A stretch of DNA of 64,000 bases from DATFWC01 sp045801465 (GTDB lineage: Bacteria; Pseudomonadota; Alphaproteobacteria; Rhizobiales; Xanthobacteraceae): positions 12,507 through 76,506 of the forward strand of contig JBJMSU010000234.1 of assembly GCA_045801465.1 (NCBI GenBank), in the 5' to 3' direction. The position numbers were made by a program, and so were the translations under genes. The notes beneath the pieces were generated by a model, which was given only the letters and a program-made list of their open reading frames with translations, did not search any database and was not told the origin of the DNA. How positions within the stretch are numbered: position 1 is the first letter of the stretch; each line of letters begins with the position of its first letter. Of the stretch, positions 47,125 to 56,771 are shown piece by piece.

Positions 47125-47286
47125 GCCGGTTGCACGGCGCGCCCGCCTCTGCCATAACGCCGCCTCCCGCTGCCCGGCCAAAGGGCTGCCGTGGCGGCGG
47201 CGAAGTGCTCAATCGGCACGCTCAACCGAGCAATGGTCCGGCGAACGCGGGTGTTTTGCCCGACGTGACCGGCTAAGGAGAGCCAA

Positions 47287-47487
47287 ATGCCCAAGTTGAA
47301 GACGAAATCAGGCGCCAAGAAGCGCTTCAAGATCACCGGCACCGGCAAGGTGTTGTCGGCCATGTCCGGCAAGCGCCACGGCATGATCAAACGGACCACC
47401 AAGCAGATTCGCCAGCATCGCGGCACCCGGGTGATGTTCAAGGCCGACGGCGACAACGTTAAGAAGTATTTTCTGCCCAACGCCTGA
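47287..47487 (+). CDS. rpmI: 50S ribosomal protein L35
   Basis: A 66-aa basic protein with the L35 signature ([20 protein letters not shown] and [11 protein letters not shown]). A strong AAGGAGAG site precedes the ATG. rplT follows after 59 nt, as in nearly all bacteria. Confidence 0.97.
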   Translation: MPKLKTKSGAKKRFKITGTGKVLSAMSGKRHGMIKRTTKQIRQHRGTRVMFKADGDNVKKYFLPNA

Positions 47488-47546
47488 GCGCCCGGCCGCT
47501 TCGCGGCGGCTCGCGTCATCAAAAGCAGTTCTGAAGGAGATCAGCC

Positions 47547-47906
47547 ATGGCCCGCGTCAAGCGTGGCGTCACCGCCCATGCCAAGCACAAGAAGGTGCTC
47601 AAAGCCGCCAAGGGCTACTATGGCCGGCGCAAGAACACGATCCGGGTTGCCAAGCAGGCCGTCGAGAAGGCGGCGCAATACGCCTATCGCGACCGCAAGC
47701 GTAAGAAGCGTACGTTTCGCGCGCTGTGGATTCAGCGCCTCAATGCGGCGGTGCGCCCGTTCGGCCTCACCTACAGCCGATTTATCGATGGCTTGAGCAA
47801 GGCCGGGGTCATGGTGGACCGCAAGGTGCTGTCCGACCTCGCCATCCGCGAACCGGCAGCATTCGAAGCGATTGTCGGACAGGCCAAGGCCGCGCTGGCG
47901 GCGTGA
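47547..47906 (+). CDS. rplT: 50S ribosomal protein L20
   Basis: A 119-aa L20 with the typical [20 protein letters not shown] and [21 protein letters not shown]20 is needed for early 50S assembly and in some bacteria represses rpmI-rplT translation by binding its leader. The start has AAGGAGA 8 nt upstream. It precedes pheST. Confidence 0.97.
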   Translation: MARVKRGVTAHAKHKKVLKAAKGYYGRRKNTIRVAKQAVEKAAQYAYRDRKRKKRTFRALWIQRLNAAVRPFGLTYSRFIDGLSKAGVMVDRKVLSDLAIREPAAFEAIVGQAKAALAA

Positions 47907-47995
47907 CGCGCGCGCGTGCCTCGCTTGGAGCGGGCGTGATCGCGCGACGGGTTCTGCCGCAAACGGCCGGCGCGAACGCCTGAACGAGGACGAAC

Positions 47996-49078
47996 GTGAC
48001 CGACATCGGGCAACTGGAAACCGAGCTCACAAGCGCCATCGCGGCGGCGAGCGACGAGGCGGCACTCGAAGCCGTGCGCGTCTCGGCGCTCGGCAAGAAG
48101 GGGGCCATCTCGGATCTGCTCAGGACCCTCGGCACGATGACGCCGGAGGAGCGCAAGGATCACGGACCGCTCATCAACGGGCTCAAGGAGCGCGTCACCC
48201 AGGCGATCGCGACGCGCCGCGAGGCGCTCAAGAACGACGCGCTCGACCAGCGCCTCAACACCGAGAGCATCGACGTGACGCTGCCGGTGCGCGAGCCGGC
48301 GACCGAAATCGGACGCGTGCATCCGATCAGCCAGGTGATCGACGAGCTCACGGCGATCTTCGCCGACATGGGCTTCGCAATCGCCGAGGGGCCTGACATC
48401 GAGACCGACGACTACAACTTCACCATGCTCAATTTCCCGGAAGGCCACCCGGCGCGGGAGATGCACGACACGTTCTACTTCAATCCCAAGCCCGACGGCT
48501 CGCGGCGGCTCCTGCGCACCCATACCTCGCCGGTGCAGATCCGCACCATGTTGACGCAAAAGCCGCCGATCCGCGTGATCATTCCCGGCCGCACCTACCG
48601 CAGCGATTCCGACCAGACCCATACGCCGATGTTTCACCAGGTCGAGGGTTTGGTGATCGACCGGCAGTCGCATCTCGGCCACCTGAAATGGACCCTCGAA
48701 GAGTTCTGCAAGGCGTTCTTCGAGGTCGACCAGGTAAAGATGCGCTTTCGCCCATCGTTCTTCCCCTTCACCGAACCGTCGCTCGAGGTCGACATCCAGT
48801 GCCGGCGCGAGAAAAATGAGATCCGCTTCGGCACCGGCGAGGATTGGCTGGAAATCCTGGGCTGCGGCATGGTGCATCCGGCCGTGCTGCGCAATTGCGG
48901 GCTCGACCCCGACGAATACCAGGGGTTTGCGTGGGGCTTAGGGATAGACCGGATCGCCATGCTGAAATACGGCATGCCGGACTTGCGCGCGTTCTTCGAG
49001 GCCGACGTGCGCTGGCTCTCGCACTACGGCTTCCGTCCGCTGGACTTTCCCGCGCTGGCGGCCGGCTTAAGCCCGTGA
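47996..49078 (+). CDS. pheS: Phenylalanyl-tRNA synthetase alpha subunit
   Basis: A 360-aa class II catalytic subunit. Motif 2 lies in [24 protein letters not shown] supports the Phe pocket, and motif 3 is [20 protein letters not shown]. It starts with GTG (47996) and has an N-terminal coiled coil for tRNA contact. It pairs with PheT, 67 nt downstream. Confidence 0.97.
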   Translation: MTDIGQLETELTSAIAAASDEAALEAVRVSALGKKGAISDLLRTLGTMTPEERKDHGPLINGLKERVTQAIATRREALKNDALDQRLNTESIDVTLPVREPATEIGRVHPISQVIDELTAIFADMGFAIAEGPDIETDDYNFTMLNFPEGHPAREMHDTFYFNPKPDGSRRLLRTHTSPVQIRTMLTQKPPIRVIIPGRTYRSDSDQTHTPMFHQVEGLVIDRQSHLGHLKWTLEEFCKAFFEVDQVKMRFRPSFFPFTEPSLEVDIQCRREKNEIRFGTGEDWLEILGCGMVHPAVLRNCGLDPDEYQGFAWGLGIDRIAMLKYGMPDLRAFFEADVRWLSHYGFRPLDFPALAAGLSP

Positions 49079-49145
49079 CCGACGAACGCGCGTGCCGGGC
49101 CCGCTCGCCAGCGAGAGGCAGGCAGAACAGCGATGAGACCGGCCG

Positions 49146-51563
49146 ATGAAGTTCACCCTTGCCTGGCTCAGGGAGCACCTTGATACCGACGCGCCGCTCG
49201 CCACGCTCGCCGACAAGCTCACCATGATCGGCCTCGAGGTGGAACGCATCGAGGACAAGGCGAAGGAGCTTGCCGCCTTCACGGTGGCTCGCGTGATCTC
49301 GGCGGACAAGCACCCGAATGCCGACAAGCTCAAGCTGTGCATGGTCGACACCGGCAGCGGCGCCCCGGTGCAGGTCGTGTGCGGCGCCCCGAACGCGCGC
49401 GCCGGCATGAAAGGCGTGTTCGCTCCCCCCGGCACGCACATTCCAGGCACCGGCCTCGATCTCAAGGTCGCCAATGTGCGCGGCGTCGAGAGCCGCGGCA
49501 TGCTGCTGTCCGAACGCGAGCTCGGCCTGTCCGACGAGCACGCCGGCATCATCGAGTTGCCGCCGGACAGCCCGGTCGGCAAGCCGTTCGCCGAGCTGCT
49601 CGGCCTCAGCGATCCGGTGATCGAGATCAACGTCATGCCGAACCGGCCCGACTGCACGGGCGTGCATGGGATCGCCCGCGATCTCGCCGCGGCCGACATG
49701 GGCCGGTTCAAGGACCCGACCGTCAAGCCGGTGAAGGGGACGTTCCCCTGTCCGGTCACGGTGACGCTCGACTTCGGGACGACGCCGTCGCTCTGCCCCG
49801 GCTTCGCGCTCAGGCTGGTGCGCGGCGTGAAGAACGGCCCGTCACCCGACTGGCTGCAGCGCCGCCTCATCGCGATCGGATTGCGGCCGATCAACGCGCT
49901 GGTCGACATCACCAACTACATCACGTTCGACCGCGCCCGTCCCCTGCACGTGTTCGACGCCGCCATGGTGCGCGGGAACCTCACCATCCGCCGCGCCCGG
50001 AACGGCGAGCAATTGCTCGCGCTCGACGGCAAGACCTACATGCTCGACGACACGATGTGCGTGATCGCCGATGACGGAGGTGTGGAATCGCTGGCCGGCA
50101 TCATGGGCGGCGAGAAAACCGGCTGCTCGGAAACCAGCACCGACGTGCTGATTGAATCGGCGCTCTGGGACCCGCTCAACATCGCGCAGACCGGCCGGAA
50201 GCTCGGCATCAACTCGGACGCTCGCTACCGCTTCGAGCGCGGCGTCGATCCGGCCTTCATGGTGCCGGGCCTCGAGCTGGCAACCCAAATGGTGCTCGAC
50301 CTCGTCGGCGGCGCGCCGTCGGAGGTAACGGTCGCCGGCAGCCCGCATGCGGAAGACCGCGTCATCGATTTTCCCTTGAGCGAGCTCAGGCGGCTGACCG
50401 GCCTCGATGTGCCCCTCACGGAAGTGCGGCGCGTGCTCGGCCATCTCGGCTTCTTCGTCGCCGGCCAGGGCGAGCGCGTGAAGGTCGCGGTGCCCTCGTG
50501 GCGGCCGGACATCGACGGCAAGGCCGACATCGTCGAAGAGGTGGTGCGGATCATCGGCGTCGACCGCGTCCCGGCGGCGCCGCTCGATCGCGGCGAGGCC
50601 CCGCGCAAGCCGGTCCTGACCACCCTCCAGGTGCGCACGCGCAAGGCCAAGCGCGCCCTTTCGGCGCGCGGCCTGGTGGAGGCCGTGACGTGGTCGTTCA
50701 TCGCCAAGGCGCATGCCCAACTGTTCGGAGGCGGAAAACCTGAGCTCGCGCTCGCCAATCCCATTGCGGCCGATCTCTCGGACATGCGGCCGAGCCTCGT
50801 CCCGGGCTTGGTGGCGGCGGCACAAAAGAACGCCGATCGCGGCTTTCCCGACGTGGCGCTGTTCGAGGTCGGCCAAGTCTTCACCGGCGACGATCCTGAG
50901 GGCCAGGTCACCGCCGCGGCCGGCGTGCGGCGCGCCCGCGCCAAGGCGAGCGGCATCGGCCGTCATTGGTCCAACAAGGCGGCAGACGCCGACGCTTTCG
51001 ACGTCAAGGGCGATGCGCTGGCGGTGCTCGCGGCGGCCGGCGCGCCGACACAGGCGCTGCAGATCGTCCCGGGCGGGCCCTCCTGGCTGCATCCCGGCCG
51101 CTCGGGGACGATCCAGATCGGGCCGCAGAACGTGCTCGGCTATTTCGGCGAGCTGCATCCGCGCACGCTCGAAGCCCTCGACGCCGAAGGACCGCTGGTC
51201 GCCTTCGAGGTGATCCTGGACAAGATCCCCGAGCCCAAGGCACGCGCCACGCGGGTCAAGCCTGCGCTCGATCTCTCGCCGTTCCAGCCGGTCGAACGCG
51301 ACTTCGCCTTCATGGTCGACCGCGCCGTCAAGGCCGGCGACATCGTGCGCGCAGCGCAGAACGCCGATCGCAAGCTGATCACCAACGTGACGGTGTTCGA
51401 CGTGTACGAAGGCGCGGGCATCGATCCGGACAAGAAATCGATCGCTATCGCGGTGACGCTCCAGCCGCGCGACAAGACGATGACCGACGAAGAGATCGAC
51501 GCGGTCGCGGCGAAGATCGTCGCCGAGGTTGCCAAGCGCACGGGCGGAACCTTGCGGGCGTGA
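49146..51563 (+). CDS. pheT: Phenylalanyl-tRNA synthetase beta subunit
   Basis: An 805-aa subunit with an N-terminal tRNA-binding OB fold ([15 protein letters not shown]), the B3/B4 editing domain ([20 protein letters not shown]), B5 and a C-terminal anticodon-binding FDX-ACB domain ([20 protein letters not shown]). It edits mischarged Tyr and completes the alpha2-beta2 enzyme. The TA pair that follows is on the opposite strand, 17 nt after its stop. Confidence 0.97.
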   Translation: MKFTLAWLREHLDTDAPLATLADKLTMIGLEVERIEDKAKELAAFTVARVISADKHPNADKLKLCMVDTGSGAPVQVVCGAPNARAGMKGVFAPPGTHIPGTGLDLKVANVRGVESRGMLLSERELGLSDEHAGIIELPPDSPVGKPFAELLGLSDPVIEINVMPNRPDCTGVHGIARDLAAADMGRFKDPTVKPVKGTFPCPVTVTLDFGTTPSLCPGFALRLVRGVKNGPSPDWLQRRLIAIGLRPINALVDITNYITFDRARPLHVFDAAMVRGNLTIRRARNGEQLLALDGKTYMLDDTMCVIADDGGVESLAGIMGGEKTGCSETSTDVLIESALWDPLNIAQTGRKLGINSDARYRFERGVDPAFMVPGLELATQMVLDLVGGAPSEVTVAGSPHAEDRVIDFPLSELRRLTGLDVPLTEVRRVLGHLGFFVAGQGERVKVAVPSWRPDIDGKADIVEEVVRIIGVDRVPAAPLDRGEAPRKPVLTTLQVRTRKAKRALSARGLVEAVTWSFIAKAHAQLFGGGKPELALANPIAADLSDMRPSLVPGLVAAAQKNADRGFPDVALFEVGQVFTGDDPEGQVTAAAGVRRARAKASGIGRHWSNKAADADAFDVKGDALAVLAAAGAPTQALQIVPGGPSWLHPGRSGTIQIGPQNVLGYFGELHPRTLEALDAEGPLVAFEVILDKIPEPKARATRVKPALDLSPFQPVERDFAFMVDRAVKAGDIVRAAQNADRKLITNVTVFDVYEGAGIDPDKKSIAIAVTLQPRDKTMTDEEIDAVAAKIVAEVAKRTGGTLRA

Positions 51564-51580
51564 CCCGGCCCGATCATGCT

Positions 51581-51958
51581 TTACACGAGAAGGTCGAGCG
51601 GCACCTTTAGTGCATCGGCGATGCGGCGAAGCGTTGCTGGCGTGCCGGTCCGCCGGCCGCTCTCGATGTCCGAAATATGACTTTGACTGATACCAACCTT
51701 GGATGACAAGTCCATCTGGGTCATGGCGCGCCATTCGCGCAAGACCCGCACTGGCTTCTCGCCCTTCGCCAGCCGGTCCACGACGTCTTTCGGCAACAAT
51801 GGAGCGCCGGCAAGAACCTCCTTTCGCGCGCGCGCAACAAGACGCGCGGTGCCGGCATCCTCGTCGGCTTCTGCTGCCTTCGCAACCAGCGCCTCGTATT
51901 CTTTGCGCGGGAGTATTGCGACCTCCCCGCGCGAGGTTTTTTGAAATCGAACGTTCAT
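51581..51958 (-). CDS. XRE-family antitoxin of a RelE-type TA pair
   Basis: A 125-aa protein. The first 50 residues (MNVRFQKTSRGEVAILPRKE, then YEALVAKAAEADED) resemble an antitoxin wrap region. The C-terminal 60 residues form an XRE helix-turn-helix (LREWRAMTQMDLSSKVGISQ, then SHISDIESGRRTG). It starts 7 nt after the toxin stop and would repress the palindrome at 52216-52232. Toxin-first order is like higBA. Confidence 0.82.
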   Translation of the reverse strand: MNVRFQKTSRGEVAILPRKEYEALVAKAAEADEDAGTARLVARARKEVLAGAPLLPKDVVDRLAKGEKPVRVLREWRAMTQMDLSSKVGISQSHISDIESGRRTGTPATLRRIADALKVPLDLLV

Positions 51959-51965
51959 GTCGTCC

Positions 51966-52208
51966 TCAGTCGTATATCTCTCGCCGGTGCCCGACGGCAG
52001 CCACTACGATTGAACCGCGTTCTTCGTAGAAGATGACGCGCCAATCGCCGATACGAAGCCTTGCGCCACGCCGACCCTTGAGGCGTTTCACGTCGCCTTT
52101 CCCGGTTGTGGCAAAGTCTCGCAGTCGATCATCGATTCGTTGCCGTACGTCCCGGGAGAGCTTCACCCATTGGCGTGCACTCGCCGGCGTGAAGACGATC
52201 GGCTTCAT
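51966..52208 (-). CDS. RelE/ParE-superfamily toxin
   Basis: An 80-aa protein with the RelE fold: VFTPASARQWVKLSRDVRQR, RLKGRRGARLRIGDWRVIFY and a C-terminal VGHRREIYD, the signature end of RelE-type mRNA interferases with Arg, His and Tyr. It probably cleaves mRNA on the ribosome. The ATG at 52208 coincides with the predicted transcription start; a second ATG (52213) is in another frame. Confidence 0.85.
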   Translation of the reverse strand: MKPIVFTPASARQWVKLSRDVRQRIDDRLRDFATTGKGDVKRLKGRRGARLRIGDWRVIFYEERGSIVVAAVGHRREIYD

Positions 52209-52213
52209 GCCAT

Positions 52214-52242
52214 GATATCGCAGAGTGCGATAAACGCGTCAA
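52214..52242 (-). promoter_or_regulatory. Promoter and operator of the RelE/XRE pair
   Basis: On the minus strand TTGACG (52237-52242) and GATATC (52214-52219) are 17 nt apart. A perfect inverted repeat TATCGC-5 nt-GCGATA (52216-52232) fills the spacer and covers the -10. The predicted start of transcription falls at about 52207-52208, the toxin ATG, so the message is probably leaderless. Confidence 0.5.
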
Positions 52243-52928
52243 CACGGCAACGCGGCGTGCCACGCGGGCACGAGATCCGCATAAGCGAAGCCGTCGCGCT
52301 CCACCGTTGCGCCAACGGTGACGGGAATCCTTGCCGCCAGCATCGGCCCGGCGGCGACGAAGGAATGGAACTCGCCGTTCTCGCCGCACGGGTCCGCGCT
52401 TTCCGGAAATTCGGCGAGCAGCGCGCGATCGAAACGGCGGCCGGCAAAGCGCGGCGGGAGCTGCTTGAGATCGACGCAGACCAAATAGGTCTCCACGCCG
52501 GCATCGATCATCGCGTGGGCAAGCGCGCGGGTCGGGCGCTGCCACAGCGGAAAAACCGGCGTGATCCCGCTGTCGGCGAGTTTCTCCTCGCGATAGGCGC
52601 GCACGTCGGCGAGGAAGAGATCGCCGAAGATCACGTGCGTCACGCCGCTTGCCTTGGCGGCGGCAAGCGTCGTCGCCATGCGGGTCTCGTAGACGTCATT
52701 CGGGCACGGAAACGGGATCGGCACATGGATCGGCGCCAGCCCCGCCGCCTGAAGCTGCGCACCGAGCAGCTCCTGGCGCACGCCGTGCATGCTGACGCGG
52801 CTGAACGTCTCGGTCACAGTGGTGAGCGCACCGACCACCTCGTACTCGCCGGCGCGTCGCACCTCATGCAGCGCCCAGGCGCTATCCTTGCCGCTCGACC
52901 AGGCGATCAAGGCTTGCGGACGTTTCAC
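52239..52928 (-). CDS. Dph6/MJ0570-type PP-loop ATPase (diphthine-ammonia ligase family)
   Basis: A 229-aa adenine nucleotide alpha-hydrolase. The PP-loop is IAWSSGKDSAWALHEV near the N-terminus, and GDLFLADVRAYREEKL and CGENGEFHSFV are hallmarks of the Dph6 family. Bacteria lack diphthamide, so the substrate is unknown; related bacterial enzymes act on small amides. The GTG at 52928 is chosen because it overlaps the amine oxidase stop as GTGA; the open frame further upstream is antisense-type noise. Confidence 0.82.
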   Translation of the reverse strand: MKRPQALIAWSSGKDSAWALHEVRRAGEYEVVGALTTVTETFSRVSMHGVRQELLGAQLQAAGLAPIHVPIPFPCPNDVYETRMATTLAAAKASGVTHVIFGDLFLADVRAYREEKLADSGITPVFPLWQRPTRALAHAMIDAGVETYLVCVDLKQLPPRFAGRRFDRALLAEFPESADPCGENGEFHSFVAAGPMLAARIPVTVGATVERDGFAYADLVPAWHAALPC

Positions 52929-54295
52929 GACCTGCGCGACCGCGATGGGCGCGTGGGGCGCGCCGGCTGCGGCGCGAAACGCTTCAGCACCGCTTCGGCG
53001 GCACGCTCGCCGGATTCCCAGGCGCCCCCGAGCGTGCCCCACTGCGTCTCGTGCACCGCCTCGCCGGCGAAATAGACGCGATTGGCGAGCGGCTCCATGA
53101 GAATGCGGCGCGAAGGCTGGCCGCCGACCTGCGCCGCCGAGAAGGCGCCCAGCGCCCACGGCTCCTTGGCCCAGTTGGTGGCATGCTTGCGCCGCACCGC
53201 TTTTTTGACGTCGGCGCCGTAAAGGTCGCCCAGCCAATCGACCGCAAACGCCACCATGGCGGCCTCGCCCTGCGCCGCGAGGCCGGCGCCGAACCGCCCG
53301 CCCACCTCGACCAGGCACAGCGGTCGCCCGGAGACATTCGCCAGCAACGCGGCGGTGCGATTGCTGGTCGCCTTCTCGAATACGAGCTCGTCGTTCTGCA
53401 GGCCCAGCGGATTGCCCTCGAGCTCGAGCGCAATGTGGTCGTAGCTGCCGAGGCTGAGCTTGGCGATAGCGTCGAGCTGGCGCCGCGGCAGTGGCGGATT
53501 GAACCTGATCTTGGCCGCTGCAAGCACGCCGGTGGACGCGGTGACGATCACGGCGCTCGCACCGACGCGACCTCTTGGGGTGTCGATTTCCAAGCTCTCG
53601 CGCGGGGACCAGTTGATCGCCGTCACCGGCGTCCCAAGCTGGACCGGCAGCGCCTCACCGAGCTTCGCGACGAGCGTCCCCAAGCCCTGGCGGCAGAACG
53701 CAGCGAGGTCGCGCTCCCCCCCTTTCGCAAAGTCGCCCGCCGAGACCTCGTTCAGGTCCTTGGAGCAGCCGAACGGCCCGAGGAGAAACTCGACGGCGGG
53801 ACGCAGGTCGAGCAGGTCCTTCGGCAAGGCCTGCGCACAGGATACGTCGTTCTTGCCGCGCGCGGCCTCGCCGATCGCTCGGTTGGCGCGCACCAGGGCG
53901 GAGAGGAAGTCCTCCATCTCGCCTTCCCGGGCGAAGCGGCGGCCAATGCGCAGTTTCTGTCCCGGCGGTGCCGGATAGACGTCGAGCTTGGCGGCGCCGG
54001 CGAGCTTCGCCAGCGGATTGATGTCGGGCATGTGGATCCAGTGCGCGCCGCGGTCGTATGGCACGCCGAACGTCCGCGTGTCGGTGATGCAACGGCCGCC
54101 GATCCGATCCGCCGCCTCGAGCAGCACGAAGCGCCGCCCCGCGGCGGCAAGGCGGCGTCCCGCCGCGATGCCCGCAGCCCCCGTCCCGACGATCACCACA
54201 TCGACGTAGCGGGACCACGAGGCAGCGCCGAACGCCGGTGCGGCGGCGAGCGAGGCGGAACCAACAAGCAAGGCGCGGCGGCTGAGGCGCGGCAT
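52925..54295 (-). CDS. Tat-exported flavin amine oxidase
   Basis: A 456-aa FAD oxidoreductase of the monoamine oxidase fold. A twin-arginine signal LSRRALLVGSASLAAAPAFG begins the protein. The Rossmann motif is DVVIVGTGAAGIAAGRRLAA followed by LLEAADRIGGRC, and the C-terminal VYFAGEAVHETQWGTLGGA is the FAD-binding GE motif. It is thus a folded, cofactor-loaded periplasmic enzyme acting on an unknown amine. It is translationally coupled to the PP-loop ATPase by a GTGA overlap, which suggests a joint task. Confidence 0.88.
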   Translation of the reverse strand: MPRLSRRALLVGSASLAAAPAFGAASWSRYVDVVIVGTGAAGIAAGRRLAAAGRRFVLLEAADRIGGRCITDTRTFGVPYDRGAHWIHMPDINPLAKLAGAAKLDVYPAPPGQKLRIGRRFAREGEMEDFLSALVRANRAIGEAARGKNDVSCAQALPKDLLDLRPAVEFLLGPFGCSKDLNEVSAGDFAKGGERDLAAFCRQGLGTLVAKLGEALPVQLGTPVTAINWSPRESLEIDTPRGRVGASAVIVTASTGVLAAAKIRFNPPLPRRQLDAIAKLSLGSYDHIALELEGNPLGLQNDELVFEKATSNRTAALLANVSGRPLCLVEVGGRFGAGLAAQGEAAMVAFAVDWLGDLYGADVKKAVRRKHATNWAKEPWALGAFSAAQVGGQPSRRILMEPLANRVYFAGEAVHETQWGTLGGAWESGERAAEAVLKRFAPQPARPTRPSRSRRS

Positions 54296-54460
54296 GTGAA
54301 TCGATGGTGCTGGATCTTTTGCCCAGCATGCACGAGGGCGCCGGCCGCGTAAACGGCTGTACGAATCGGCCTTGCTTTGCCGGGATACCCTCCTTGTGCC
54401 CCGTGCGCCGCATGGCTATGGCTGCGCCGGTCTCGATGACATCAACGTGCAAGGTCAGCG

Positions 54461-55189
54461 ATGCTCGATGCGGCGGCCAAATCGCTCACGCAAATCCTGT
54501 CGCCGCCGTTTCGTGCCGTCCTTCTGAAATCCATGGGCTTGGCCGCGGTGCTTCTCGTCGTCGCGGCCATCGCGCTGCATCGACTCATCACCTGGCTCGT
54601 CGGCGGAGGCGAAACGTGGCTGGAAGGAGCCCTCGGGCCCATCGCGCACATCCCGCTCGCGGTCGTATTCTGGCTGCTCGCCTTCGCGGCCGCGCTCGGC
54701 CTCTTCGTTGGCGTCGTGTTCCTGATGCCGGCCGTCACGGCGCTCGTGGCCGGCCTGTTCGGCGACGACATCGCCGAGCAGGTGGAGCGGACGTACTATC
54801 CGGCCGATCCGCCCGGCACCGCGGTGCCGATCGGACGCGCGCTCGTCGAAGCGGTGAAGATCGCGCTGGCGAGTATCGTGGTCTATCTCTGTGCGGTGCC
54901 GTTCTTGTTTTTCGGCATCGGCGCTGTGATCTTCTTCCTGGCGACGGCCTATCTGCAAAGCCGTCAGTACTTCGAGCTTGCCGCCATGCGCTTTCATCCG
55001 CCGGCGGAAGCGAAGGGGCTGCGCAAGGCACATCAGGGAACCGTATTCGTGGCCGGCATGGTGATCGCCGGTTTCGTATCCATTCCAATCGTCAATCTGG
55101 CAACGCCGCTGTTCGGCACCGCCCTGATGGTGCATCTCCACAAACGGCTGGCAGGATCGCGGCGCGAGCTCATCGAGGCTAGACGCTAA
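54461..55189 (+). CDS. EI24/CysZ-family membrane protein
   Basis: A 242-aa protein with four to six membrane segments (for example LAAVLLVVAAIALHRLITWL, VVFWLLAFAAALGLFVGVVF and IALASIVVYLCAVPFLFFGI). The family includes CysZ sulfate permeases. QSRQYFELAAMRFHPPAEAK is a family signature. It is divergent from the amine oxidase. No cysteine-biosynthesis genes are near, so sulfate transport is only a family-level guess. Confidence 0.85.
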   Translation: MLDAAAKSLTQILSPPFRAVLLKSMGLAAVLLVVAAIALHRLITWLVGGGETWLEGALGPIAHIPLAVVFWLLAFAAALGLFVGVVFLMPAVTALVAGLFGDDIAEQVERTYYPADPPGTAVPIGRALVEAVKIALASIVVYLCAVPFLFFGIGAVIFFLATAYLQSRQYFELAAMRFHPPAEAKGLRKAHQGTVFVAGMVIAGFVSIPIVNLATPLFGTALMVHLHKRLAGSRRELIEARR

Positions 55190-55331
55190 CGGAGTGCATC
55201 GATGCGGCGTGAACGACCTCCATCCTTCGAGACGCGCCCTTCGGGCGCTCCTCAGGATGAGGTCTATCAAGCGATCCTCATGGTGAGGAGCGTCGCGAAG
55301 CGACGCGTCTCGAACCATAGGATCGCGGCAC

Positions 55332-56114
55332 TCACAGCGCGTCGTTTGTGGCGAGCGGGACGGTCTTGCCCGGCCATTTGCACAGATCGGCGATAATGCA
55401 CTTCTCGCACAGCGGCCGGCGGGCGACGCAGACGTAGCGGCCGTGCAGGATCAGCCAGTGGTGGGCGTGGCGCCGGTACTTCGCCGGCACGATCTCGTTG
55501 AGCTTGACCTCGACCTCGTACGGCGTCTTGCCGGTCGCCAGCCCGGTGCGGTTGCCGACGCGGAAAATATGGGTATCGACCGCGATCGTCTCCTCGCCGA
55601 ACGCGACGTTGAGCACGACGTTGGCAGTCTTGCGTCCGACCCCGGGCAGCGCCTCGAGCGCAGCACGGTCGCGCGGCACCTCGCCGCCGTGCTCTTCGAC
55701 GAGCTTGTTCGACAGCGCGATGAGGTTCTTGGCCTTGGTGCGGTAGAGGCCGATCGTCTTGATGTAGTTGCGCAGCTTCGCTTCGCCGAGCTTGAGCATC
55801 TTGGCCGGCGTATCCGCCACCGCGAACAGCGCCGGTGTGGCCTTGTTGACGCCGGCATCCGTCGCCTGCGCGGAGAGCACCACCGAGACCAGGAGCGTGA
55901 AGGGATCCTCATGCTCGAGCTCGGTCTCCGGCGCCGGCTCGGCGGCATGAAAGCGTCGGAACGCTTCCTCGATCTCCGCGGTTGACCATTGTGGCAGGGC
56001 GCCCCTGGCGGCCTTGGCGTCGGCGGCCGCCATCTTGCCCGGGCGCTTGGGAATCGCTGCCTTTCGCGATTTTGCCGCCCGCAGGGCCTGCCGGATCGTC
56101 TTCTTTCGCGCCAT
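55332..56114 (-). CDS. nth: Endonuclease III (DNA glycosylase/AP lyase)
   Basis: A 260-aa HhH-GPD glycosylase that removes oxidised pyrimidines. The helix-hairpin-helix ALPGVGRKTANVVL carries the catalytic Lys, AVDTHIFRVGNRTG the catalytic Asp. The 4Fe-4S ligands follow the C-X6-C-X2-C-X5-C pattern in CVARRPLCEKCIIADLC. The N-terminal 40 residues are a basic extension. The start at 56114 has GAGGAA just upstream. The DUF2244 gene diverges only 21 bp away. Confidence 0.95.
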   Translation of the reverse strand: MARKKTIRQALRAAKSRKAAIPKRPGKMAAADAKAARGALPQWSTAEIEEAFRRFHAAEPAPETELEHEDPFTLLVSVVLSAQATDAGVNKATPALFAVADTPAKMLKLGEAKLRNYIKTIGLYRTKAKNLIALSNKLVEEHGGEVPRDRAALEALPGVGRKTANVVLNVAFGEETIAVDTHIFRVGNRTGLATGKTPYEVEVKLNEIVPAKYRRHAHHWLILHGRYVCVARRPLCEKCIIADLCKWPGKTVPLATNDAL

Positions 56115-56135
56115 TTCCTCGGTATATTCGTGGCC

Positions 56136-56645
56136 ATGACCCCCGACAACCATTGCGACGAGCCCACGCTGTTTTCCGCCACGCTGCGACCGCACCGCTC
56201 GTTGGGCAGGACGGGCTTTCTCGTGCTGATGCTGCTCTTCGGCGCCATCAGCTTCGTGGCCGGCATGGTGTTTTTCATCGCCGGCGCTTGGCCGGTGCTC
56301 GGCTTCTTCGGCCTCGACGTGCTGCTCGTCTGGTGGGCGTTCCGTGCCAACTACCGCGCTGCTGCCGCTTGCGAGCAGGTGACGATGACGCCGAGCGAAC
56401 TGAAGGTGCGCAAGGTCAGCCGGCGTGGCGAGGTGGCCGAATGGACGCTCAATCCGGTGTGGACGAAGCTCGATGCCCACACCCACGTGGAATATGGAAT
56501 CGAGCGGCTGTTCCTGGTCTCCCATGGCCGCCGGCTCGCCATCGCGAGCTTCCTTGGGCCGGTCGAGAAGGAGGAATTCGCCGGCGCGTTATCGGCCGCC
56601 CTCGGCGAGGCCAAGCGCGGGCCGACCCGGACGGCACTGCCGTAG
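56136..56645 (+). CDS. DUF2244 membrane protein
   Basis: A 169-aa protein with two membrane segments (GFLVLMLLFGAISFVAGMVF and LGFFGLDVLLVWWAFRANYR) and a C-terminal soluble domain (VEYGIERLFLVSHGRRLAIA) characteristic of DUF2244. Function is unknown; in alphaproteobacteria it is routinely beside nth. The ATG at 56136 is only 21 bp from the nth start, so its promoter must lie inside nth or be shared. Confidence 0.88.
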   Translation: MTPDNHCDEPTLFSATLRPHRSLGRTGFLVLMLLFGAISFVAGMVFFIAGAWPVLGFFGLDVLLVWWAFRANYRAAAACEQVTMTPSELKVRKVSRRGEVAEWTLNPVWTKLDAHTHVEYGIERLFLVSHGRRLAIASFLGPVEKEEFAGALSAALGEAKRGPTRTALP

Positions 56646-56677
56646 AGGGAGCCGGATTCAATCGAATCTGGTTGGTC

Positions 56678-56721
56678 GCATTTTCTTAACCCGAACCGGT
56701 GCCCACTTCGCTTGAAAATGC
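56678..56721. repeat. Dispersed palindromic repeat, copy C
   Basis: Arms GCATTTTCTT and TTGAAAATGC with the core CGAACCGGTGCCCACTTCGC. It is the same family as 35471-35518 and 37859-37907. It fills the gap between the DUF2244 gene and the AraC-OGT gene. Confidence 0.7.
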
Positions 56722-56771
56722 TCCGATGATCCAGAAATCGGGTGGCTACGGACCGTCATGAGGGCTAACTC

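Noticed and set aside
49842..51734. A 630-codon open frame on the minus strand
   Set aside because: It is antisense to pheT and rich in His, Arg and Gly as expected for a shadow frame. No motif or ribosome-binding site was found.
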